Positions 54,274 to 63,917 are shown, counted from the first letter of the stretch. The stretch: 64,000 nucleotides of DNA from SAR202 cluster bacterium (GCA_009392275.1 VFGV01000022.1:62001-126000); one strand, 5' to 3'. Notes: generated from the letters alone by a model not told the origin. Numbers and translations: made by a program.

Positions 54274-54747
54274 ATGTTATTTATAAAACAAGTTCAAGAT
54301 TTATTTTCACAAAACTATTCTTTAATACGACTCTTTAATTCAATTCATATAATATTATTTCGCGTAACAAATGGCATGCTACTAGGTTCACTTGCTGGAC
54401 TGCCCAGTTTACTTCTAACGACAAAAGGAAGACGTACCGGAAAACTCAGAACGTCCGCCTTAATATATCTCGAATGGGAAAAAAAATATTTAATCGTTGC
54501 TTCATTTGGGGGCAATCCGAAGCCTCCTGCCTGGTTACTCAACATAAAAGAAGATGAAAAAGTAACAGTTCATATACCAGGAATGATATTAAATGCAACG
54601 GCTACAGTTGCAGATCGTAAAATACGTGATGAAGTTTGGCCAAAACTTTTAAATTTTTACCCTAGCTTTGGCAAATATGAAGAACTCTCAGGCAGAACGA
54701 TACCAGTTGTAATTCTCGAACCCTTAAATCAAAAACCCAGAATATGA
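54274..54747 (+). CDS. Deazaflavin (F420)-dependent nitroreductase-like protein
   Basis: A 157-aa protein of the split beta-barrel FMN/F420-binding fold. LLLTTKGRRTGKLRTSALIYLEWEKKYLIVASFGGNPKPPAWLLNIKEDEKVTVHI is the signature of the Ddn/DUF385 group, with GRRTG and PxWxxN motifs. Members use coenzyme F420 to reduce quinones or other substrates. The start Met at 54274 is chosen because the family begins close to a short hydrophobic helix; a frame from 54250 is also open. A -10-like TATAAT is seen around 54207. Confidence 0.82.
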   Translation: MLFIKQVQDLFSQNYSLIRLFNSIHIILFRVTNGMLLGSLAGLPSLLLTTKGRRTGKLRTSALIYLEWEKKYLIVASFGGNPKPPAWLLNIKEDEKVTVHIPGMILNATATVADRKIRDEVWPKLLNFYPSFGKYEELSGRTIPVVILEPLNQKPRI

Positions 54748-54760
54748 TCCCAGCTATTAT

Positions 54761-55516
54761 TTAACGTTGCAATCGCCTAAAGAAAATAGGAACCAATATC
54801 ATACTCATTACAATTATCGAGGCATCAACGCTCTGATTACCGGTTGAGGAACACGACCCACTAGTAACTTGATTAACTTCCGAATCAGATACTACTGTTG
54901 AGCTCGCTTCATGATCTTCAGTTTGAGAATTTGTATTAGCATCAATAGTATATTCCTGTCCTATTTCAAGAGTATCCACATCTAATAGTTCCTCGGATTC
55001 AATATTTTGATTTATCCCTTTTTCAACACCAGTATCAGTATCCATAGAAACTGATTTTTCGCCTGAGTCTGTGTTGGCGCCAGATGAAACTTTTATTTTG
55101 CGACCGGAATCCTTAATTGTTTCTTCAGTAGAATCTGGTTCTGTTTTAGATGATTCAACTTCATTTTTTTCAGCATCCTGTAATCCAGTGGAATCTGTTG
55201 AATTAAGACTACCGTTTTCCAGGAGTTTATCCTCAAATTTAACTGGAGTCTCAACTTTAACAGGCTCACCTGAAACCTCAACATATACTTCTTCAACCAA
55301 TTCAATAATCTCTGTCTCTACATCACTGTCTGTAATTAAACTATCAATAACTTGAATTTCTTCTTTGAAGGAGTCAGTTTCATCAGTTTTATTATCGCCC
55401 ACAGAAATAGTCTCATCGATATTAATCTCTATGTCTGGCTCCTGTGCAAAAGCAACACCAGCGGAAAAAAGCGTCACAAAGCCGAACATAACAAATGAAA
55501 CTAAAAATCTAATCAT
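54761..55516 (-). CDS. Secreted acidic protein with TSGSC C-terminal tail
   Basis: A 251-aa protein: signal peptide (IRFLVSFVMFGFVTLFSAGVAFAQ; cleavage near Ala24), then a very acidic Ser/Thr/Glu/Asp-rich region without obvious fold (residues 25-215). It ends TSGSC (residues 218-222), ten residues, a membrane segment (SIIVMSMILVPIFF) and RRLQR. This end resembles the zinc hydrolase at 38315-39685. Probably a surface-anchored, non-globular stalk. It lies 3 bases after the gene for the 231-aa protein. Confidence 0.75.
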   Translation of the reverse strand: MIRFLVSFVMFGFVTLFSAGVAFAQEPDIEINIDETISVGDNKTDETDSFKEEIQVIDSLITDSDVETEIIELVEEVYVEVSGEPVKVETPVKFEDKLLENGSLNSTDSTGLQDAEKNEVESSKTEPDSTEETIKDSGRKIKVSSGANTDSGEKSVSMDTDTGVEKGINQNIESEELLDVDTLEIGQEYTIDANTNSQTEDHEASSTVVSDSEVNQVTSGSCSSTGNQSVDASIIVMSMILVPIFFRRLQR

Positions 55517-55519
55517 TAC

Positions 55520-56215
55520 TTAATCGAAAGAAATGTTCATATTGACCGAAACCTTTTGGCCAGCCAAAACAGTTATGGGATCTAATCGCTTATATGTGAG
55601 GTACTTTTTATATTTGAAATCCTCAATTGGACTTGAGACATAATATTCAAAATATGTTGAAAAATATCCTATATTTGCATCTTGATTAAAGCTGCATGAG
55701 ACTGAAAGCATAATTGTAGTTGATCCAGCAGGTGCAGTGGAAGTGGTATCATCACAATCGGCACCAGTATCCTCATTAGAGGTAAAAACGGTTTCAATAC
55801 CAGATGCTGCAAGCTCGTTAACAGAATAAACAAGTAGCTCATCTAGATTTTCTGTGCTCCATGGTTGGTGTGGAACTCCATCTTTCTCAAATCCATATCC
55901 ATGCAATTCCCATTTCGTGACTCCATGAGTTTCAGGCCATGATGCCCGTAAAAAATCTATTAAAATAGGCTTTGCTTCTGTCGTCAATTGATTCTGAAAG
56001 ACATGAGTTTCTGCCAAAACGCCATTTACGTCATATATTTCCACTTGCCAGTTACCATGAACCTGTATTCCTTCCGAAGGACTCTGTCGAGCCAAAGATA
56101 TTTGCCGTTCAACATCATTTTCCGGCTCGTTTACCGATAAAACTACCATGATTACGGAGAGTCCTACAAAACCAGCCATAATAACTGAAAGCAAGACTAG
56201 CATTGATCGCCGCAT
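55520..56215 (-). CDS. Exported hypothetical protein, 231 aa
   Basis: N-terminal membrane anchor or signal (LVLLSVIMAGFVGLSVIMVVLSV) followed by a beta-rich extracytoplasmic domain with two cysteines (GADCDDT and SVSCSF, about residues 152-171). No family recognised. A strong AAGGAGGTA lies 5 bases before the ATG (56221-56229). It is immediately upstream of the TSGSC protein, so the pair may form a surface structure, but that is only a guess. Confidence 0.65.
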   Translation of the reverse strand: MRRSMLVLLSVIMAGFVGLSVIMVVLSVNEPENDVERQISLARQSPSEGIQVHGNWQVEIYDVNGVLAETHVFQNQLTTEAKPILIDFLRASWPETHGVTKWELHGYGFEKDGVPHQPWSTENLDELLVYSVNELAASGIETVFTSNEDTGADCDDTTSTAPAGSTTIMLSVSCSFNQDANIGYFSTYFEYYVSSPIEDFKYKKYLTYKRLDPITVLAGQKVSVNMNISFD

Positions 56216-56343
56216 TACATTACCTCCTTAGCAGGTAAACCTATAGCTATGATCGAATTATCCAACTATTTGTTAATTTATAATCGGTCTTTTTGTACTA
56301 TTTAAAGTGATTTTTTATCGACAGCGTTAATGTTGATTTTATT

Positions 56344-57453
56344 TCAGAATCTTGTGGGTCTATATTTTGCCAAGCATTCCACCTCTATATTTCCAGTAAT
56401 CTCCATTGATGCCAGCTCACCTACTAGTGGGGCTAGTGTGACTCCACTATGCATTAACAAAACATAGATATTTGGTGTTTTAGGAGTGAATCCTATGATA
56501 GGAAGTTCATCGATTGGCATTGGACGAAAGCCTACCGGCACTATAACGGGGGCTACATTTTTTAACCCTTTTATATATCTAGCTGCTTCTTCAATTAAGC
56601 TGTTTGCATGTTCCGGAGAGTCATCTGTCGTTTCATGTTCTTGACTACCTGTCCCAATCATGACTACGCCTTCTGCATCCTGCCTGACATGTATTTGTTC
56701 GATTTGACCTGCTCCATTGAGAACCTGCAGCACTGATAATGACCGTAATATTGGAGGGATTGAATTGGTCTTAACAACTACTCCTGGGCTAACGCGTTGA
56801 GGCAATCTTACACCGTAGGATTCACACAATTCACTTGAATTTATGCCTGCTGCAACTACAGCTACATCAAATTTGTGCTCATGCCCACCACTTAGAACTG
56901 AAACCCCAGAGCCATCTTCGCTAATTGCATCTACTGGACTATGCAACATTACATCTCCACCATTTTCGACAATTCTGTTCAAGCAAGCTTGAATAACTTT
57001 GTCAGGCATTACATGCCCCTCTGACCAAGTGTACACAGCAGAGTGAAACCCGGGTATTTCTAGTGATGGCTCCAGCTCAAGCAATTCTTGTTGTGTTATA
57101 AGCCTAGAGGGATATCCCCATTTTTGTAATCGATTAACATCTTGGCAAAGCTTGTCTCCGCTTTTTGAGTCTATAGCAAAAGTAACATTACCTCCCCATT
57201 TCAACCCAATATCTTGATTTAACGACCTTTCAAAACGACCCCACCTCTCCATGGAATCATGATTAAGGTCATGGTACGATCGAGGAAATTTATTGAAAGC
57301 ATTAATCCATGCAAATGAATGTCCACTTGCTCCAGATGCCGGCTCGTCTTTTTCAAAAACCGTCACTCTCGATCCCAACTGAGAAAGGTAAAATGCTGTG
57401 GAAGCTCCAATTATACCCCCACCAATTACTGCTACATTCACAGACGACTTCAA
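56344..57453 (-). CDS. FAD-dependent oxidoreductase, DAO (glycine/D-amino acid oxidase) family
   Basis: A 369-aa flavoprotein: N-terminal VAVIGGGIIGASTAFYLSQLGSRVTVFEKDEPASGASGHSFAWIN (FAD dinucleotide-binding motif and the ASGASG motif), later FDVAVVAAGINSSEL, and GFRPMPIDELPIIGFTPKTPNIYVLLMHSGVTLAP near the C-terminus. This is the family of sarcosine/glycine and other amine oxidases or dehydrogenases. It has no signal peptide. The gene is divergent from the GMC oxidoreductase, with 145 bases between. Confidence 0.88.
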   Translation of the reverse strand: MKSSVNVAVIGGGIIGASTAFYLSQLGSRVTVFEKDEPASGASGHSFAWINAFNKFPRSYHDLNHDSMERWGRFERSLNQDIGLKWGGNVTFAIDSKSGDKLCQDVNRLQKWGYPSRLITQQELLELEPSLEIPGFHSAVYTWSEGHVMPDKVIQACLNRIVENGGDVMLHSPVDAISEDGSGVSVLSGGHEHKFDVAVVAAGINSSELCESYGVRLPQRVSPGVVVKTNSIPPILRSLSVLQVLNGAGQIEQIHVRQDAEGVVMIGTGSQEHETTDDSPEHANSLIEEAARYIKGLKNVAPVIVPVGFRPMPIDELPIIGFTPKTPNIYVLLMHSGVTLAPLVGELASMEITGNIEVECLAKYRPTRF

Positions 57454-57598
57454 CTATTTTTTCTCCTAATTAGAAACGATCCACCATATTTAACATAGAA
57501 ATATTTTCCGACTCACTATCAATATGCTAAATTTAACATAACCTGCTAAATCATAGCTTTAGAATCAATTCTTAATTAGTAAACAAAAAGGGCAAATT

Positions 57599-59110
57599 AT
57601 GGAATTGTCAAATATGCCAAAAAATGTGGACACTTTAGTAATTGGTGGTGGAACTGCTGGTTCAATAATTGCCGGTCGTCTTGCTAGTAAAGAAAATCAA
57701 CATGTTGTTCTATTAGAGGCTGGACCTGATTTCGGTCCATCAAATAATAAGACTTGGCCAGCTGATCTGCTTAATGGAACGGTCATTGGAGAAACACATG
57801 ACTGGGGATACAAAAGTTCAAGCAAGAATGGTGAACCTAATCATAACCTTGAACGGGCTAAAGTGATCGGAGGATGTTCTTCGCATAATGGCTGTATTGC
57901 CATATGGGGAAGTTATGTTGATTATGACACGTGGGAATCTTATGGAAACCAAGGTTGGTCCGCTAAGGAAGTACTACCATATTTCAATAAAGCAAATAAA
58001 ACTCTAGGTGTTAGAGATTTTAAAAAGTCGGAAGTTACACCTTTTCACAGCGCGTGTGTAACCTCGATAGAAAAAATCGGCATACCCAGCGCTAATAATT
58101 TAAATGACTTGTACGAAGACTATGGAGTGGGTATATCTCCAGTCAATAATTTGCATGGGCAAAGGTTTAACGCAGCATTCGGTTACCTGGATCCGGTAAG
58201 AGGAAATGGTTATTTATCAATTGTTGGAGATGCCTTAGTCGATAAAATAAATTTACGTGGAAATAGAGCATGCTCAGTAGACGCAATTATTAATAAAAAG
58301 CGCATCAATATTACTGCTGACCGAATAATTATTTCTGGGGGTGCTTATGAGTCTCCATGTATTCTCATGCGTTCTGGAATTGGAAGCTCATCGAATTTGT
58401 CTCACTTAGGAATTAAACCTCAAATCAACCTGAATGGTGTGGGCGAAAACCTACATGACCACCCATCTATAAATATAAAATTTCAGGGAACTGATCTATT
58501 ATCAAGTTTGATGAGAGAGTTTAGACAAAATGGAAATGTCGTTTATAGCGAGCAGACCATAGCTAAAACCCAAAGTAAGAATTGCAAAGAGGGCTTTGAT
58601 TTACACTTATACCCAGTCACTGGGATTACGGAGAACAGTAACGGCAAATGGGATTGTGCAATTTATGCTGCCAATATGGCGCCTATATCACGCGGCCATT
58701 TAGCTCTTAACAGTGCTGATCCAATTGAACGTCCAATAATCGATCAAGGATATTTAAACGACTCCGAAGATAAGGATATTGGAATTTTAATGGAAGGGTT
58801 AGAACTTATCAGAGAAATATCACATCAAAAGGTTATTTCCGAATTAATAGGTGACGAACTATTTGAAACAAGCAAGATAGTCTCCCGTGACGATATCCGT
58901 AAATCGGCATTGCATTATTATCACCCTGTAGGAACATGCAAGATGGGTCCTGAATCCGATTCAAATGCAGTAGTAGACAACATGGGTAAAATTCACGGAG
59001 TGGATAATCTATATGTGATTGATGCATCTATAATGCCTAACGTGCCAAGAGGGAACACAAATATGCCGGTGGCCATGGTAGCGGAGCGACTAGTGAGCAA
59101 GCTAACTTAA
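57599..59110 (+). CDS. GMC-family FAD oxidoreductase
   Basis: A 503-aa flavoenzyme of the glucose-methanol-choline family. Visible: TLVIGGGTAGSIIAGRLASKENQHVVLLEAG, RAKVIGGCSSHNGCIAIWG, SGGAYESPCILMRSGIG, GVGENLHDHPSI, and near the end HYYHPVGTCKMGPESDSNAVVDNMGKIHGVDNLYVIDASIMPNVPRGNTNMPVAMVAER with the catalytic His (HPVGTC). It oxidises alcohols or related compounds. Substrate not determinable. Divergent from a DAO-type enzyme, so the two may act on related substrates. Confidence 0.92.
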   Translation: MELSNMPKNVDTLVIGGGTAGSIIAGRLASKENQHVVLLEAGPDFGPSNNKTWPADLLNGTVIGETHDWGYKSSSKNGEPNHNLERAKVIGGCSSHNGCIAIWGSYVDYDTWESYGNQGWSAKEVLPYFNKANKTLGVRDFKKSEVTPFHSACVTSIEKIGIPSANNLNDLYEDYGVGISPVNNLHGQRFNAAFGYLDPVRGNGYLSIVGDALVDKINLRGNRACSVDAIINKKRINITADRIIISGGAYESPCILMRSGIGSSSNLSHLGIKPQINLNGVGENLHDHPSINIKFQGTDLLSSLMREFRQNGNVVYSEQTIAKTQSKNCKEGFDLHLYPVTGITENSNGKWDCAIYAANMAPISRGHLALNSADPIERPIIDQGYLNDSEDKDIGILMEGLELIREISHQKVISELIGDELFETSKIVSRDDIRKSALHYYHPVGTCKMGPESDSNAVVDNMGKIHGVDNLYVIDASIMPNVPRGNTNMPVAMVAERLVSKLT

Positions 59111-59176
59111 CAGCTAATATAACCAATAATATAAGTTCAGTAATAATACGGGATTTTGATTAACATAGATTATTTA

Positions 59177-59253
59177 TGGTCGGGGTGGCCGGACTTGAAC
59201 CGGCGACCCCCTGCACCCCATGCAGGTGCGCTACCAAGCTGCGCCACACCCCG
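59177..59253 (-). tRNA. tRNA-Pro(GGG)
   Basis: Cloverleaf on the minus strand: acceptor CGGGGTG/CACCCCG, D arm TGGCGCAGCTTGGTAGCGCA, anticodon stem CCTGC/GCAGG around loop ATGGGGT (anticodon GGG), T arm CGCCGGTTCAAGTCCGGCC. CCA is encoded at 59177-59179. Confidence 0.97.
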
Positions 59254-59304
59254 AGTTATATGAACTTAAATTAATATCATTTAAAAGTTTAATATTCAAA
59301 TACA

Positions 59305-59598
59305 TCAGAAACCAGTGATCGTTTCAATTTGTGTATCGATTACCATAAACCCATCAGATAAAAAATCAATGAAATCCAATACGTCATTAGTTAATTTAAT
59401 ATTATTGGATGCACTATTAGACACATAACTTATACCTAAAACACTAGTTTTAAAATCGTCGTTAAATCCGACTTCTGAAATACTTACATTATGCTTCGAT
59501 TTGACTTTTCTTATCAAAGAACGAATTATATTTCTTTTAGCTTTGAGACTATGTGTATCTTCCAGAGACAAACTTAATTTGGCAACGGTTACCTGCAT
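59305..59598 (-). CDS. DUF503 family protein
   Basis: A 97-aa protein with the compact alpha/beta DUF503 fold: VTVAKLSLSLEDTHSLKAKRNIIRSLIRKVKSKHNVSISEVG and VLGISYVSNSA are the family's conserved stretches. It is often found near rbfA/infB but here stands after tRNA-Pro. Function is not clear. The ATG at 59598 has GGGAG 7 bases upstream; an alternative at 59616 adds six residues. Confidence 0.85.
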   Translation of the reverse strand: MQVTVAKLSLSLEDTHSLKAKRNIIRSLIRKVKSKHNVSISEVGFNDDFKTSVLGISYVSNSASNNIKLTNDVLDFIDFLSDGFMVIDTQIETITGF

Positions 59599-59664
59599 GT
59601 TTAACTCCCTTTTCAAGCCATATTATTAGAGTAAATGTGGCCAGTTAGATATATAATTTTATAC

Positions 59665-60366
59665 ATGGAAGACCTACAAGATTGGATACGCGCCATTGAA
59701 CAAACTTGGATCGTGCGTTATCCAAAACAAAATTTAGCTACATTTGGCATAACTAATATCGCTTATTATGTAGTCACTGAACCTATTTACAGAGAAATTG
59801 ATCAAGGTGGTAAAGAAGGAGTTGTACGCAAAGGGCGAGTATTAGCAGAAAAGCCAACTATCATAACTCCTACCTATGCTTTAAATTTAGAAGGTTTTAG
59901 ACCAGAGGCTTACGAATATCTCAGGCAGATTTCCTTGAATTTAGGACCACAACATCCAGGTATTCTATATAAATACAAAAATGAACCTGAGAATTTTGAG
60001 ATAGTACAAGGAGAGCCATCTGAAATCGCTCACAATATCGCCAATGATCTAGAAAAAAAAGAACAGGATTTATCAGTAGTGATGGTTGGAGTAGATGAAT
60101 GGTGGGATGTAGCTTTACTCAAATTTATATATGAGTTTACGTCGAATTCTGCTGCAACGAATTTCCAAGAGTTTTCTTCAAGGGGTTTGTTAAAACCTCA
60201 AAACAGTTTCGATGGAGCCCCAAAAGTGGTTATAGATCGAATTGAAAAACTATTTAATACAGCATCGTCAATGGAAGATAGAGACAATCTAAAATCAGAG
60301 TTAGATAGATGGGGTCTTTTCAAACACTATGAATCCAGGTTCCTTTCATTATACCGTCAAAGTTAA
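59665..60366 (+). CDS. Hypothetical protein, 233 aa
   Basis: No recognised family. A soluble alpha/beta protein starting EDLQDWIRAIEQTWIVRYPKQNLATFGITNIAYYVVTEPIYRE, then a segment GVVRKGRVLAEKPTIITPTYAL, ending in a helical, charged region (LKSELDRWGLFKHYESRFLSLYRQ). The start Met at 59665 follows an in-frame upstream Met at 59635 that would add a hydrophobic ten residues. It lies alone, divergent from DUF503. Confidence 0.65.
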   Translation: MEDLQDWIRAIEQTWIVRYPKQNLATFGITNIAYYVVTEPIYREIDQGGKEGVVRKGRVLAEKPTIITPTYALNLEGFRPEAYEYLRQISLNLGPQHPGILYKYKNEPENFEIVQGEPSEIAHNIANDLEKKEQDLSVVMVGVDEWWDVALLKFIYEFTSNSAATNFQEFSSRGLLKPQNSFDGAPKVVIDRIEKLFNTASSMEDRDNLKSELDRWGLFKHYESRFLSLYRQS

Positions 60367-60550
60367 AGAAAAAAGAGCCGTTATAAACCTTGGAACCGAA
60401 CAAGCAAACTGCCAACAAAAAAGTTTGTTTTCCTAATTACTGATTTTTGTCTTTTTGATTATTCTAGTTGGCCAGTACGCTTAATAGTAAAGTGTTAGCT
60501 GAATACAAAGCATACTGAATCTAAAGTATGCTGAGATAGGTCAATTATAA

Positions 60551-61756
60551 ATGAGGCTTTCCTACAAATTATTCAAATTGATTTTCATGATGGCTATTTT
60601 GGCAGGAATATTGCTAATCACTGATGTCAACAGACTTAATACCCCAGAAGAAATCAGCAAACAATACCTTTTCAGCATATTAGATTGGGAATTAAGGAGA
60701 TTGCCGGCTAAGTGGTCTTACAAAATCAAATCAATAATCGCAAAAGATCATCAAACTAAATCTACTCAATTAGAAAATATATATTCATATTTTGACCCTA
60801 AAAGAGATGATCTGAATAAATCATCTCTTTTAGATGTAGAGGCTAGCTTCGAAAGAGTGATTAGTGATGCTATCAAACTAGAAGGAATTACATATTTTAA
60901 TAAAATAATTTTTCCTCCTGTGTCAATTAGCCTTGACTCCGCTCCTTATGTATTGATTACGTCACCGAGAAATAAAATCGTACGGGGAGACGAAGCTTTA
61001 TTAAAATCTAACCTATCTGTGCAACAAGCAATTGATATTGAAAATCGACTTTTGAAACAAGAAAACTTATCAGCGCTAGTAATTCCTATAGGAGGTATAG
61101 CTACTTATCCAGTTATCGTCGCAAACTCAAATGATCTGCTTTGGAGTCTGGAAACCTCAGCTCACGAGTGGCTGCATACTTTTCTATTTTTCAGGCCTTT
61201 AGGATTCAATATGTTTAAAAGTACAGAAATGCATATTTTAAACGAAACCGTGGCAAGTTTAGCAGGTAAAGAAATAGGGCTGACTGCATTTAATTTGCTG
61301 TCTTCAAATAATGATAAACAAATAGATTTATGCAAAGTTATAAACCTACAAAAACACGAACCCAGCAGTTTATTTAATTTCCGAAATGAAATGAAGGAAA
61401 CTCGTATTAATACTGAACAATTGCTTTCAGAGGGCAAAATAGATGAAGCTGAAACTTATATGAAACATCGAACGTTAGAATTTAATGCCAATGGGTATCA
61501 AATCCGAAAATTGAATCAAGCATATTTTGCTTTTTATGGAACTTATGCAGACAGCCCGGGATCAATAAGCATAATAGGGCCAGAGGTTGAAGAGTATCGT
61601 AGTTACTTCAATAGTCTAAAAGATTTTATAATCGATATATCTAAAATCAGCAGCTACCAAGGTTTCAAAGACTCTCTAGAAAAAATCAAATTACAACATT
61701 TGCCGCCAAAAGGAACAAATAAGAATTCAACTGTGATACCATTTATTTGTCAGTAA
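60551..61756 (+). CDS. Membrane-anchored protein with HExxH site
   Basis: A 401-aa protein with an N-terminal membrane segment (about residues 7-25), then a long helical extracytoplasmic region. The site is H205-E-W-L-H209 in SAHEWLHTFLFF and a further acidic residue in LNETVASLAG (Glu232), consistent with an HExxH...E zinc peptidase. Typical family not identified. A perfect 14-bp inverted repeat (60798-60833) lies within its coding region. AT-rich codons as in its surroundings. Confidence 0.65.
   Translation: MRLSYKLFKLIFMMAILAGILLITDVNRLNTPEEISKQYLFSILDWELRRLPAKWSYKIKSIIAKDHQTKSTQLENIYSYFDPKRDDLNKSSLLDVEASFERVISDAIKLEGITYFNKIIFPPVSISLDSAPYVLITSPRNKIVRGDEALLKSNLSVQQAIDIENRLLKQENLSALVIPIGGIATYPVIVANSNDLLWSLETSAHEWLHTFLFFRPLGFNMFKSTEMHILNETVASLAGKEIGLTAFNLLSSNNDKQIDLCKVINLQKHEPSSLFNFRNEMKETRINTEQLLSEGKIDEAETYMKHRTLEFNANGYQIRKLNQAYFAFYGTYADSPGSISIIGPEVEEYRSYFNSLKDFIIDISKISSYQGFKDSLEKIKLQHLPPKGTNKNSTVIPFICQ
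60798..60833. repeat. Perfect 14-bp inverted repeat inside a coding region
   Basis: CTAAAAGAGATGAT (60798-60811), an 8-base loop CTGAATAA, and ATCATCTCTTTTAG (60820-60833) are exactly complementary. It lies in frame within the HExxH gene (encoding PKRDDLNKSSLLD). There is no T tract after it, so it is not a normal terminator. Confidence 0.85.
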
Positions 61757-61826
61757 ATTTTACTAATATCACCTTATTAAATAAATTCTATAATACGAAC
61801 TTAATTGATATCGATTGTTTTAAAAA

Positions 61827-62891
61827 ATGAACCCTAATAGCCAACGCGAACCAGAAATTAACTTAGACGATATCGCAAAACGATTGCGATCTATTTTTGG
61901 TAGTTCTGGCGGGCCTTCAAAAAATAGCCTGCCTGGAATTATAATTTTTGTAATATTCGGCATATCTGCTCTGATTTGGCTAGGAACTGGATTCTACACT
62001 GTGCAGCCAGGAGAGCAAGCAGCTATAAGAACCTTTGGCACTTATAGAACGGCAACTGATAGTGGTGGTTTTGTTGGGGGTATCGATCCTGGACTTCATT
62101 GGTACTACCCTGCCCCTATTGGAACTTTAAATGTAGTTGCTGTAGATGAAATTAGAAGATTAGAGCTTGGTTTTAGGGGAGAGACTCCAATTCCAGTCGA
62201 ATCTTTAATGATAAGTGGTGACACAAATATCGTAGACGTTCAGTTATTAATTCAATACAACATTAAAGACGTAGAAGCATTTCTATTCAAATCTGTAAAC
62301 CCTGACACCGTAATTCTAAAGGGTGCTGTTGAAACGGCAGTAAGACAGGTGGTTGGACAACGTAACATAGATGATGTCTTGACCACTGAAAAAGAATCAG
62401 TTCAGGCAGAAACAAAATTGCTGCTTCAAGATTTGCTTGACCTTTACGATACAGGCATAAATATAACTGAAGTAAAACTCCAGAATGTACGACCTCCCTC
62501 ACAGGTTCAAGACGCATTTGATGACGTAGTCAGAGCAAGAGAGGATAAAGAAAGAACCATTAACTTAGCACAGGCATATGAGGCTGACATTATACCTAGA
62601 GCTTTGGGAGAGGCCCAGCGCGTGCTACAGCTTGCAGAGGCTTATAAACAGGAGAAAATTGCTAGCGCAACAGGTCAATCCGATAGGTTTCTGTCAGTTC
62701 TGGCTGAATACAATAAAGCAAAAGATGTAACCAGACAAAGATTGTATCTCGAGACAATGGAAGCCATTTTACCTGGTGTTACAAAGTACATTATCGACGG
62801 AGAAGTGGGAGGGAATTTACTACAATTCCTCCCTCTAACGAACAATAATGAAAATGCAACACTTGATTCGTTGGAGCAATTGACGGAATAA
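61827..62891 (+). CDS. hflK: FtsH protease modulator HflK
   Basis: A 354-aa membrane protein of the SPFH/prohibitin group. An N-terminal cytoplasmic segment is followed by one transmembrane helix (about residues 34-56: SLPGIIIFVIFGISALIWLGTGFYTV), then the SPFH domain: QPGEQAAIRTFGTYRTATDSGGFVGGIDPGLHWYYPAPIG, VQLLIQYNIKDVEAFLF, and a long coiled-coil helix (VVRAREDKERTINLAQAYEADIIPRALGEAQRVLQLAEAYKQEKIASATG). HflK and HflC form a large complex that restrains the FtsH protease. hflC begins 2 bases after its stop. A TATAAT is seen at 61789-61794. Confidence 0.93.
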   Translation: MNPNSQREPEINLDDIAKRLRSIFGSSGGPSKNSLPGIIIFVIFGISALIWLGTGFYTVQPGEQAAIRTFGTYRTATDSGGFVGGIDPGLHWYYPAPIGTLNVVAVDEIRRLELGFRGETPIPVESLMISGDTNIVDVQLLIQYNIKDVEAFLFKSVNPDTVILKGAVETAVRQVVGQRNIDDVLTTEKESVQAETKLLLQDLLDLYDTGINITEVKLQNVRPPSQVQDAFDDVVRAREDKERTINLAQAYEADIIPRALGEAQRVLQLAEAYKQEKIASATGQSDRFLSVLAEYNKAKDVTRQRLYLETMEAILPGVTKYIIDGEVGGNLLQFLPLTNNNENATLDSLEQLTE

Positions 62892-62893
62892 TC

Positions 62894-63772
62894 ATGAGTA
62901 TTAATAGAGCATCAATTATATTTGTAATCCTAGTTATTTTAGTAGGCATATTAGGCCCACAAAGTTTCTTTGTCGTCGATGAAACACAACTAGCAATTGT
63001 CACTAGATTTGGAAGTGTAAAACAAACGATCGTTAGCCCTGGAATTAGAGCTAAAACTCCATTTGTTGACTCGGTTACATATTTTGAAAAGCGTAATGTG
63101 CTTTTCGATGCTAACCCGGATGCCTTATTAACTGCTGACAAAAAGCGATTAGTGATTGATGCATACGCAATAGCAAAGATTTCTAACCCTTTGCTTTTCA
63201 GAGAAACCCTTCAAAATTCTCAAAGATCTCTTTCAAGAGTAAATGACCTTGTGGCTTCTGAATTACGTAAAAAAATCGCTGATGATGACCAGGTGGATAT
63301 TATTCGAGATAAACGAGAAGGAATAATGGCAGAAGTTAAATATGATGTTTTACCTAAATTAAATGAATTCGGTATGAAAACTGTTGATATACGTATAAAA
63401 AGAGCTGACTTTCCTAACGAAATAGCAACCGCAGTATATGCAAGAATGCAAGCTGAACGTAAACGTATAGCTGATGCGGAAAGAGCAGCCGGAGCGCAAA
63501 GAGATCTTGAAATAAGATCCAATGTCGATAAACAGGCTCAAATAATAACTGCGGAGGCTGAACGAGACGCTAATGTTCTGAGAGGTGAAGGTGAGGCTGA
63601 AGCAATACGAATCTTCGCTGAAGCTTTAGAACAGGATCCTGAATTTTATAGATTCCAAAGAAGCTTAGAAACATACCAACAAGTATTTAACGAAAATACG
63701 ACAGTTATTTTACCGTCAGACTCTGAATTATTCTCCTTTTTAGAATCCCCAAAACCTACCGCTAACGAATAG
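62894..63772 (+). CDS. hflC: FtsH protease modulator HflC
   Basis: A 292-aa SPFH protein: N-terminal membrane helix (SIIFVILVILVGILGPQSFFVVDETQLAIVTRFG), then the HflC-type domain VSPGIRAKTPFVDSVTYFEKRNVLFDA, SLSRVNDLVASELRKKIADDD, and ARMQAERKRIADAERAAGAQRDLEIRSNVDKQAQIITAEAERDANVLRGEGEAEAIRIFAEAL, the most conserved HflC segment. It pairs with HflK around FtsH. Overlaps no other gene; the region to 63917 holds no clear gene. Confidence 0.94.
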   Translation: MSINRASIIFVILVILVGILGPQSFFVVDETQLAIVTRFGSVKQTIVSPGIRAKTPFVDSVTYFEKRNVLFDANPDALLTADKKRLVIDAYAIAKISNPLLFRETLQNSQRSLSRVNDLVASELRKKIADDDQVDIIRDKREGIMAEVKYDVLPKLNEFGMKTVDIRIKRADFPNEIATAVYARMQAERKRIADAERAAGAQRDLEIRSNVDKQAQIITAEAERDANVLRGEGEAEAIRIFAEALEQDPEFYRFQRSLETYQQVFNENTTVILPSDSELFSFLESPKPTANE

Positions 63773-63917
63773 GGTTAAACAAAAGTCGCCCATACAAAAA
63801 TTTTTATATTAACCTGACCATTAATATCTTTTAGTTATTCCTGAAGAATTTTGAACGATTATTAGAATAAAATGATAACCTTCGCGTTAACACGAGTTAT
63901 TATGGTGAAAATTTCAA

